Shown in pieces: positions 25,049 through 30,567 of a DNA stretch of 30,567 bases. The notes beneath the pieces are model-generated. The model was not told the DNA's origin, made no database searches, and worked only from the letters and a program-made list of their open reading frames with translations. The stretch's first letter is position 1, and every line of letters starts with the position of its first letter. Source of the DNA: DAISJD01 sp036821645 (GTDB lineage Bacteria; Pseudomonadota; Alphaproteobacteria; ATCC43930; CGMCC-115725); NCBI GenBank assembly GCA_036821645.1, contig DAISJD010000027.1:1-30567 (forward strand), read 5' to 3'. The position numbers and the translations under genes are program-made.

Positions 25049-25353
25049 CCCCTCACCCCACCGGACCCGTCATCAAACGACATCGCCACACGCATCATGC
25101 TTTCACAAGGGGCCAGCGCACGCATCGATCATGGGCGACCCCGCACCAAACATCCACCACCCGTCACAATTACCACGGATAGGCTGAAAGTGCGTTGATT
25201 TTTCATCCCGAACAATTGTCAGCTATCGTCATGACACTGTGGCGGGATTGCACGTCCGGCAATCGATCATCAAGAAGAATGGCTTAAACATATCCACATC
25301 CGCTTTGGTCGAATGATATACTGGCACCGAAGATCACCTCGGGGATTGAGCGT
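25049..25353. other. Divergent intergenic region between the SH3 gene and the dehydrogenase
   Basis: The 305 nt hold no supported gene. TATACT at 25317-25322 is a good -10-like box upstream of the dehydrogenase, but no matching -35 is seen at 16-18 nt. GGGGA with a GAG near 25338-25345 serves as the ribosome-binding site. The left part is C-rich and featureless. Confidence 0.4.
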
Positions 25354-26340
25354 ATGCAGAACAAGAAGCCCACCGTCATTGTGACCCGCAAGCTGCCCGA
25401 ACAAATTGAAACGCGCATGATGGAATTGTTCGATGCGCGTCTCAATCTTGACGACTCGCCCCTGACCCAGGCACAACTGATTGAGGCCGTACAGACCGCC
25501 GATGTTTTGGTGCCTACGGTGACGGATCGGATTGATTCTGCTGTTCTCTCTCAGGCGGGTCCGCGCCTGAAGCTCATAGCGTCCTTCGGCACGGGCGTCG
25601 ATCACATTGACCTTGCCTCGGCGCGTCAACGCAACATTATCGTGACCAATACGCCGGGCGTCCTCACGGAGGACACGGCCGATATGACCATGGCCCTGAT
25701 CTTGTCGGTTCCCCGCCGGATCAGCGAAGGCGAACGGCTCATTCGGTCCGGGAAATGGGGGGGCTGGGCACCGACGCACATGCTGGGCCACCGCATCTAC
25801 GGCAAGCGGCTTGGCATTATCGGGATGGGCCGGATCGGCACGGCGCTTGCCAAGAGGGCCAAAGGATTTGGTCTTTCAGTCCATTATCACAATCGCCGCC
25901 GTGTCGATCCCGCGATCGAGGCCAGTTTGGAAGCCACATATTGGGAAAGTTTGGATCAAATGTTGGCCCGGATGGATATCATATCGGTCAATTGCCCCCA
26001 CACGCCCGCAACCTATCACCTCTTGTCGGCGCGCCGCTTGAAACTCTTGCAACCGCATGCCTATATCATCAATACGGCCCGCGGCGAAATCATTGACGAG
26101 AACGCCCTGACGCGGATGCTGATGGCCAATGAAATCGGCGGGGCCGCCCTTGATGTGTTTGAGCATGAACCGGCGGTCAACCCCAAGCTGATCAAGCTCG
26201 ATAATGTCGTGTTACTGCCCCATATGGGATCGGCCACGATCGAAGGACGATTGGATATGGGGGAAAAGGTTCTGATCAATATCAAAACTTTTGCCGATGG
26301 TCATCGCCCCCCAGATCGCGTCCTCGAAACGATGCTCTAA
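25354..26340 (+). CDS. D-isomer-specific 2-hydroxyacid dehydrogenase (glyoxylate reductase-like)
   Basis: Members of this family interconvert 2-oxoacids and D-2-hydroxyacids with NAD(P)H; the closest named types by overall look are glyoxylate/hydroxypyruvate reductases and D-glycerate dehydrogenases. The 328-residue protein has the split catalytic domain (about 1-105 and 300-328) around a Rossmann domain. The nucleotide motif GMGRIG is at 157-162. The catalytic residues Arg243 (in NTARGEIID), Glu272 (in FEHEP) and His290 (in LLPHMGSAT) are all in place. RRRVD near 181-185, following the second strand, puts arginines where NADP-preferring members bind the 2'-phosphate, so NADPH use is likely but not proven. 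No ACT domain is present, so it is not a long SerA. It is divergent from the SH3 gene; a DUF1488-like gene follows after 59 nt. Confidence 0.88.
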   Translation: MQNKKPTVIVTRKLPEQIETRMMELFDARLNLDDSPLTQAQLIEAVQTADVLVPTVTDRIDSAVLSQAGPRLKLIASFGTGVDHIDLASARQRNIIVTNTPGVLTEDTADMTMALILSVPRRISEGERLIRSGKWGGWAPTHMLGHRIYGKRLGIIGMGRIGTALAKRAKGFGLSVHYHNRRRVDPAIEASLEATYWESLDQMLARMDIISVNCPHTPATYHLLSARRLKLLQPHAYIINTARGEIIDENALTRMLMANEIGGAALDVFEHEPAVNPKLIKLDNVVLLPHMGSATIEGRLDMGEKVLINIKTFADGHRPPDRVLETML

Positions 26341-26399
26341 AAACTCAAAACCTCCCCCCCACGCGAAACACCCGGTTAAATCTGGGTTATGGGGCAATC

Positions 26400-26792
26400 T
26401 TGCGATCCCATCCTGTGCATCCTTTTGAGTTCAGGTTGACAGGATGGGATCGGGCTTCGCTCGATGCATCCGGTCAATCAAGTGTGATAGGCATGGTCTT
26501 TTTCACGTTTCCCGATGATGCCTGTTGGAACGCCGACCGCCGAGCCGTCGAGTTCGGCATCGCCGTCGGGGACTATCAAGGGCGGGTCTTCGTCCCTCGG
26601 GCCTTGTTTCAAGCCCTCCTGACAGCATGCACATGCGATGAGGAAACCTGTCTTGCGGCCTTTCATGCCCATCGTATGATTTTTGAACGGGCCGCCGAAA
26701 CCCGCGTTACCCGTCGGCACTTGGATGGGGATGGGCATATAACCCTCAAAAGCACGGATCTTTTGCCCAACAAAAACGGGCTGCCCGACTGA
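26400..26792 (+). CDS. DUF1488-like protein of unknown function
   Basis: This is a small protein resembling the DUF1488 family, whose function is unknown. The recognisable core is FTFPDDACWNADRRAVEF, then GRVFVPRALFQALL, an EETCLAAFHAHRMIFERAAE helix and a final HLDGDGHITLKSTDLL strand pair. From a TTG at 26400 (GGGG site 5 nt upstream) it is 130 residues; the domain itself begins at the ATG at 26493, which would give 99 residues, and a GTG at 26484 is also possible. The N-terminal 30 residues are less family-like, so the start is uncertain. The stop codon lies inside the loop of the terminator at 26773-26804. It could be co-transcribed with the preceding dehydrogenase gene. Confidence 0.65.
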   Translation: MRSHPVHPFEFRLTGWDRASLDASGQSSVIGMVFFTFPDDACWNADRRAVEFGIAVGDYQGRVFVPRALFQALLTACTCDEETCLAAFHAHRMIFERAAETRVTRRHLDGDGHITLKSTDLLPNKNGLPD

Positions 26793-26804
26793 GCAGCCCG
26801 TTTT
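26773..26804. terminator. Bidirectional intrinsic terminator overlapping the DUF1488-like stop codon
   Basis: A perfect 12-bp stem (26773-26784 with 26793-26804) closes an 8-nt loop that contains the TGA of the DUF1488-like gene. It has T4 on the plus strand and T5 on the minus strand, so it can serve both that gene and the converging FTR1 gene. Confidence 0.9.
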
Positions 26805-26831
26805 GATCATTGCAATAGACGAGACTGGCGA

Positions 26832-27674
26832 TTATTCGGCAGGCGACGCGATAGAAGATGACCGGCGCTTTGGTGCCCCATTCACAAGACGCCCCACCAC
26901 CACTAGAACCAATAATGTCGATACATAGGCTAGAAGTTGGATCCCCGAAGGACGATCGGAATAACCCACCATCGCATGCATGGCCTTGCCCAGAATATCG
27001 CTTTGCGAGAGGATCGACGACGTATCCCAAATCTTGTTCCCAAGTGTGGGTAAAATATCCGCATCGGATAGAATCTGTACGCAGGTAGCCGACATGCCGG
27101 CCGCCAACAGCGCAATCAACCAATTGGTTACGGAAAAGAGATGGCGCATGGGTATGCTGAGCAAGCCGCGATAGAGCAAGTACGAGATCACGGCACCAAG
27201 GCCGATCCCGAAGAACCCGCCCAAGGCGACATTATATTGGGTTTCTTCTGCCGATGCGAGTATCCCATAGAGGAAGAGCACAATCTCGCTGCCCTCGCGC
27301 AGAACGGCAACCGCTACCACGATGGCCATTGCCGCGAGTGAACGCTCACCCCGCGACACGGAACGCCCGACCTCGGTCATCTCACGGGCAAGTTCGCGGC
27401 CATGCTTTGCCATCCAGATATTGTGCCAACCCAGCATACAAACGGCGACCGCCAAGATTCCAGCGTTGAAGATCTCTTGGCCAAGCCCGTCAAGCGCGCC
27501 AGAAATGGCGCCCGCGAAGGCTGCGACAAGACCCGAACCAGCAACACCCGACAAGAGACCGTAAAGGATCCATCGCGCGCGGCCAGCAACCCCGACCGTT
27601 GCGGAAAGAACGATTCCAATAATCAAACCGGCTTCGAGAACCTCTCGAAATACGATTGTTAGGCTCGCTAGCAT
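26832..27674 (-). CDS. FTR1-family iron permease
   Basis: FTR1 permeases carry iron across the cytoplasmic membrane, usually paired with a ferroxidase or a periplasmic partner (EfeO/EfeB in E. coli). The 280-residue protein has about seven hydrophobic segments. The family's iron motif REXXE is present twice: REVLE at 10-14 in the first helix and REGSE at 126-130 in the fourth. GERSLAAMAI just before the second motif fits the loop position. The C-terminus is short and basic. No EfeO- or EfeB-like gene is adjacent, so its partner is elsewhere or absent. The start is the ATG at 27674 with a GGGA site 7 nt upstream. It converges on the DUF1488-like gene, sharing a terminator, and diverges from the EAL gene. 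The upstream AT-rich region has possible Fur-family sites. Confidence 0.92.
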   Translation of the reverse strand: MLASLTIVFREVLEAGLIIGIVLSATVGVAGRARWILYGLLSGVAGSGLVAAFAGAISGALDGLGQEIFNAGILAVAVCMLGWHNIWMAKHGRELAREMTEVGRSVSRGERSLAAMAIVVAVAVLREGSEIVLFLYGILASAEETQYNVALGGFFGIGLGAVISYLLYRGLLSIPMRHLFSVTNWLIALLAAGMSATCVQILSDADILPTLGNKIWDTSSILSQSDILGKAMHAMVGYSDRPSGIQLLAYVSTLLVLVVVGRLVNGAPKRRSSSIASPAE

Positions 27675-27776
27675 GGTAGAATCCCGTGATAATAGATCTT
27701 ATTTGCACGCCTTTGAGAGTGATACGCTGACGCAAAAAAAAAAGCAAGTCCCCATCGGTCACAAATTATTTTCTGA

Positions 27777-27794
27777 TGCGAAAATTATGTCGCA
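27777..27794. promoter_or_regulatory. Candidate operator: TGCGA-N8-TCGCA inverted repeat
   Basis: TGCGA (27777-27781) and TCGCA (27790-27794) flank an AT-rich 8-bp centre. The layout resembles binding sites of Fur-superfamily proteins in alphaproteobacteria, and the site lies 103 bp from the FTR1 start. The regulator is inferred, not shown. Confidence 0.35.
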
Positions 27795-27864
27795 CCACGT
27801 CCGTTGCATCTTGTGTGCGCTTTATCATCACCTTTCTGCATGAAAACAATGCAGCAATCCCAAA

Positions 27865-27877
27865 ATGATCTGATCAT
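27865..27877. promoter_or_regulatory. 13-bp palindrome upstream of the EAL gene
   Basis: ATGATC-T-GATCAT is a perfect odd palindrome 99 bp before the EAL-gene ATG and 11 bp before a GATAAT box. It may be an operator; no regulator is recognised. Confidence 0.3.
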
Positions 27878-27975
27878 CCCGACCATAGGATAATGAAATC
27901 TTTAGTTTGTTCCCTTAAGATAGCTGCATCATCAATGCGACATCTGTATTTAAAGGTTTTTTAGGGCAAAATCTA

Positions 27976-29766
27976 ATGAAACGAGGCGACAAAATACAAA
28001 ATAGAGATGAGCTATTCCTCTTAAATGAAATCCCCGCAATCATTGGGATTTACGATATTCAGTTCACATTAGTATTTTTTAATGATTTTGCCCGTGATTT
28101 CTTTGGCATAGATCCGAACGAATCCAAACCGATATCGGTATATGCTGTCTTTCATCCCGATGACCATACACACCTTACAGCCTTGACTCATGCCGCAGCA
28201 GCACCGCAATCCATCACTCTGCGGGTGCGCCGGAAAGAGGGGGCATGGATCTGGGTCCAATGCAGCCTAAAACAATGGCAAGGCCCTGATAAAACAGGTA
28301 TTTTCTATAGTATCGTTTGCACCGACATTGATCGTCTCAAGCAAAAAGAAGCTTTGCTCGCCGATTCAATCGAGCAGTCTCCCGCAGTAGGATTGCCGAA
28401 CCGTGTTTTATTTGAACGGCTGCTGGCCAATTTGATCGAAAAGGCCCATGGGGTTCGCTATAAAATTCCCGTCCTGATCTTTGCGTTGGATCGATTTCAA
28501 GTCATCAACGAAACATTTGGTCATGACGGCGGGGATCTGGTCCTGCAGGAAATCGGCAACCGCCTCGCCGCCCTCGGTTCAGCCCTCGAAGTGACCGGCC
28601 ATCTGACCGGCAATCGTTTCCTGATCATCGGCCCCATGGGGCGGGATGCCGCAACCGCCCACGACACGGCGGCTCACCTGCGGCAGCTTTGCCATCGCCC
28701 CTTTTATCTGGGGGATATTGCCCATGATTTCACCGGATCGATCGGCATCTCTTTGTTCCCAGAAGACGGTGAAAGCCCCCATGAACTCTTGCGGGCCGCC
28801 GAAGCTGCCTTGCAAACGGCCAAATCCAATGGCGGCAATACGCACATTTTCTATGACCGGGCCCTGCATGGTCAGGCCAAAAAACAATTCGATCTCGAAC
28901 TGGATCTCAGAAAAGCCATTCCCAACGGCGAATTGGTTTTATTCTTCCAGCCGAAAGTCCGGTTGCCTGATTTCCGGCTCGTCGGTTTTGAGGCGCTCAT
29001 CCGGTGGAACCATCCCGAACGGGGGCTGTTGCCGCCGGTTCTCTTTATCGGACTTGCCGAAAAATCCGACCTCATCCGGGCTCTTACCCGTTTCGTATTT
29101 GAAGCCGTCGCCAAACAACAGGCCGCCTGGATCGCGGCTGGCCTCACCCCTGTGCCGATCGCCGTCAACGTCTCCGCTCGGGAATTTCTACACCGCATTC
29201 TGGACGAGCATCTCCCGGCCTATCTTGCCTATACCCTGCCGCCCGGCCTTCTTGAGGTCGAAATCACGGAAAGCACCATGATCGAAGATTTCGATCATGT
29301 GTGCCGGATCGTGAAATCATTGCAGGCGGCAGAGATCAAAGTCGGCATGGATGATTTCGGCACCGGCTATTCATCCTTGGCCAGTCTCAACCGCCTACCG
29401 ATTGCCAGCCTCAAGATCGATCGGGCCTTTACCAAGGATCTCGATTGGGACCGGGCCAGTCGGGCCGTCGCCTCCGCCATCATTTCCATGGCCCGCGAAA
29501 TGGGCCTCGAGGTCATTGCTGAGGGTGTTGAAACCAAAGAACAACTTGCCATTCTGCGCCAGTTGAACTGTAAAATCATTCAAGGCTATCTCACAGGATA
29601 TCCCGTTCCGGCCGACACGGCCGAGGCCTATCTGCGCCAACCCTGCCCCATACCGGGCAGTGAGACGATCACTGCCGACCGCCCACTCCACCCGTCGATG
29701 GCCCTTGACAGAAAAACCCGCACCGACGAGGGTCGTCGCCGCAAGAGAGTGAAACTCCAGCGTTGA
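27976..29766 (+). CDS. PAS / degenerate GGDEF / EAL protein, predicted c-di-GMP phosphodiesterase
   Basis: The 596-residue cytosolic protein has three parts. A PAS domain covers about 13-120, starting EIPAIIGIYD and ending IVCTDIDRLKQ. A GGDEF-type domain covers about 139-295, but its signature reads TGNRF at 211-215 instead of GG(D/E)EF, so it should not make c-di-GMP; it may bind GTP and regulate. The EAL domain (about 310-555) keeps the needed residues: EAL at 339-341, NVSA, E432 in EITES, DDFGTGYSSL from 459, the lysine of LKIDRAF, VIAEGVET and QGY. It should therefore hydrolyse c-di-GMP to pGpG. The C-terminal 20 residues are highly basic. No membrane segment is present. The ATG at 27976 follows an AGGG site. 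A DUF6065-like gene follows 11 nt after the stop. Confidence 0.92.
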   Translation: MKRGDKIQNRDELFLLNEIPAIIGIYDIQFTLVFFNDFARDFFGIDPNESKPISVYAVFHPDDHTHLTALTHAAAAPQSITLRVRRKEGAWIWVQCSLKQWQGPDKTGIFYSIVCTDIDRLKQKEALLADSIEQSPAVGLPNRVLFERLLANLIEKAHGVRYKIPVLIFALDRFQVINETFGHDGGDLVLQEIGNRLAALGSALEVTGHLTGNRFLIIGPMGRDAATAHDTAAHLRQLCHRPFYLGDIAHDFTGSIGISLFPEDGESPHELLRAAEAALQTAKSNGGNTHIFYDRALHGQAKKQFDLELDLRKAIPNGELVLFFQPKVRLPDFRLVGFEALIRWNHPERGLLPPVLFIGLAEKSDLIRALTRFVFEAVAKQQAAWIAAGLTPVPIAVNVSAREFLHRILDEHLPAYLAYTLPPGLLEVEITESTMIEDFDHVCRIVKSLQAAEIKVGMDDFGTGYSSLASLNRLPIASLKIDRAFTKDLDWDRASRAVASAIISMAREMGLEVIAEGVETKEQLAILRQLNCKIIQGYLTGYPVPADTAEAYLRQPCPIPGSETITADRPLHPSMALDRKTRTDEGRRRKRVKLQR

Positions 29767-29777
29767 AGGGACAGGGC

Positions 29778-30539
29778 ATGCGTCTTATTTGTTATCCGAC
29801 ATCGGGCGAAGCGCCCAGGATCGTTCCGGCACCGTTCGAGCGCCCCTGGATGGACAAGACGCAGAGTGGCTTTGCCTATCGCTGTCTGCCGCTCAATATC
29901 GCCAATGCCCATGGTTGGTTCATTCTGAACGAAGCCCCGTTCGTCGCCCAATGGAACGGCAGCCAAGAAGCCGATTCCATTCTGATCGAAACCCTCGACA
30001 AGACCAGCAAGAAACCCTTGCCGCTTTTGGGGATGAGCCATTTCGGCAATGGCGTCCTGACCTTTAGCGTGCGCGCCCTGTTTCGCACCGAGCCGAATTA
30101 CGATCTCTGGGTGACGGGTCCCACCAATAGCGTGAAAGACGGGCTCCACCCGTTGACCGGTGTCGTCGAAACCGATTGGTCACCCTTTACCTTTACGATG
30201 AACTGGAAATTTGCGCGCAAGTTCACGCCCGTGACCTTTGAAAAAGACGAACCGTTTTGCATGATTTTCCCCGTTCCCCGCGGCATGATCGAATCCTGCG
30301 AGCCGGAATTTCGCGATATGAGCGAAGACCCCCTGGTCGAATCCCGTTACACCCAATGGGCGCAGGATCGCCGAAGCTTCAACCAAGACCTGCACATTGA
30401 AGGGTCGGACGCCTATAATCAACAATGGCAAAAGGATTATTTCCGTGGTGAGGACATGTGGGGAAAAGCCCCGCCCAATCACCGCACGCGGCTGAAACCA
30501 CGCGAATTCATCGCGAGATCACCCGATAAAAAACGATAA
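29778..30539 (+). CDS. DUF6065-like protein of unknown function
   Basis: The 253-residue protein starts at an ATG at 29778, with an AAGGGA site about 7 nt upstream. I recognise the DUF6065-type opening MRLICYP, then PAPFERPWMDKT and FAYRCLPLNIANAHGWFILN near 33-52. A beta-rich centre follows (GNGVLTFSV, YDLWVTGPTNSVKDG near 107-121, WSPFTFTMNWKF near 134-145), and then FCMIFPVPRGMIESCEP near 160-176. The Trp/Tyr-rich tail has QWQKDYFRGE. It has no signal peptide or membrane helix. Family function is unknown, though the composition suggests a soluble beta-sandwich-like enzyme or binding protein. The 11-nt spacing after the c-di-GMP phosphodiesterase gene indicates one transcript. No terminator is seen in the 28 nt before the window ends. 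Confidence 0.75.
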   Translation: MRLICYPTSGEAPRIVPAPFERPWMDKTQSGFAYRCLPLNIANAHGWFILNEAPFVAQWNGSQEADSILIETLDKTSKKPLPLLGMSHFGNGVLTFSVRALFRTEPNYDLWVTGPTNSVKDGLHPLTGVVETDWSPFTFTMNWKFARKFTPVTFEKDEPFCMIFPVPRGMIESCEPEFRDMSEDPLVESRYTQWAQDRRSFNQDLHIEGSDAYNQQWQKDYFRGEDMWGKAPPNHRTRLKPREFIARSPDKKR

Positions 30540-30567
30540 ATCATCGACGGGCCCCACCCGCCTACCC

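Larger units (their letters stand above)
27675..27975. other. AT-rich divergent regulatory region between FTR1 and the EAL gene
   Basis: No gene is seen in these 301 nt, which are clearly more AT-rich than the rest of the window. On the minus strand TATTAT (within 27690-27700) can serve as -10 for FTR1, next to a partial Fur-box-like match starting at GATAAT 27688. A10 at 27734-27743 lies in the FTR1 upstream part. An inverted repeat sits at 27777-27794, and a 13-bp palindrome at 27865-27877. GATAAT at 27889-27894 is a -10-like box for the plus strand. Confidence 0.5.

Noticed and set aside
1..30567. CRISPR arrays, insertion sequences, prophage, toxin-antitoxin or defence genes.
   Set aside because: None seen: no regularly spaced repeats, transposase, integrase or restriction motifs. 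The gene content is core metabolism, translation and regulation.

Overview
The window is an alphaproteobacterial chromosome segment, most likely from Rhodospirillales or a close relative. The signs are a roughly 1,600-residue single-chain NAD-glutamate dehydrogenase, a YlxR domain fused to an L7Ae-like domain, an Irr-type Fur regulator with an HHH motif, a DUF1488-like and a DUF6065-like protein, and moderately high GC with GTG/TTG starts. I read the taxonomy from protein character alone and it is not certain below class. I see no rRNA, tRNA, insertion sequence, prophage or CRISPR array.

Layout. Left (1-8671): the 3' part of fabI, a large NAD-dependent glutamate dehydrogenase, a stand-alone CopZ-like metal-binding protein, a convergent secreted protein of unknown function, and metK starting at a TTG. 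A strong intrinsic terminator (8742-8771) separates metK from trmB.

Centre (about 9660-20745): the classical transcription/translation operon rimP, nusA, ylxR(-L7Ae), infB, rbfA, truB, rpsO, pnp. It has a promoter-like sequence and a terminator-like hairpin (possible attenuator) ahead of rimP and a strong terminator after pnp. Three internal gaps are long and structured: 315 nt before infB (with mutually exclusive hairpin arms), 225 nt before rbfA (a 19-bp AT-rich two-part hairpin) and 528 nt between rpsO and pnp (a long hairpin, as expected for RNase III/PNPase-type control).

Right (20788-30539): a glycerophosphodiester phosphodiesterase, a flavin-dependent nitronate-monooxygenase-like enzyme with an extra C-terminal cysteine cluster, irr, a SAM methyltransferase converging on irr, a secreted double-SH3 protein divergent from a D-2-hydroxyacid dehydrogenase, a DUF1488-like protein, an FTR1 iron permease on the minus strand, and a PAS/degenerate-GGDEF/EAL phosphodiesterase followed by a DUF6065-like gene. 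The iron regulator Irr, the FTR1 permease and a possible Fe-S enzyme lie within 6 kb of each other, an iron-related neighbourhood.

Most of the window is core genome. I found no clear new multi-gene system. The best leads are RNA-level: the structured leaders of rimP, infB, rbfA, pnp and metK. The best protein leads are the secreted protein with a broken HExxH-like motif, the Cys-cluster oxidoreductase and the EAL-DUF6065 pair.
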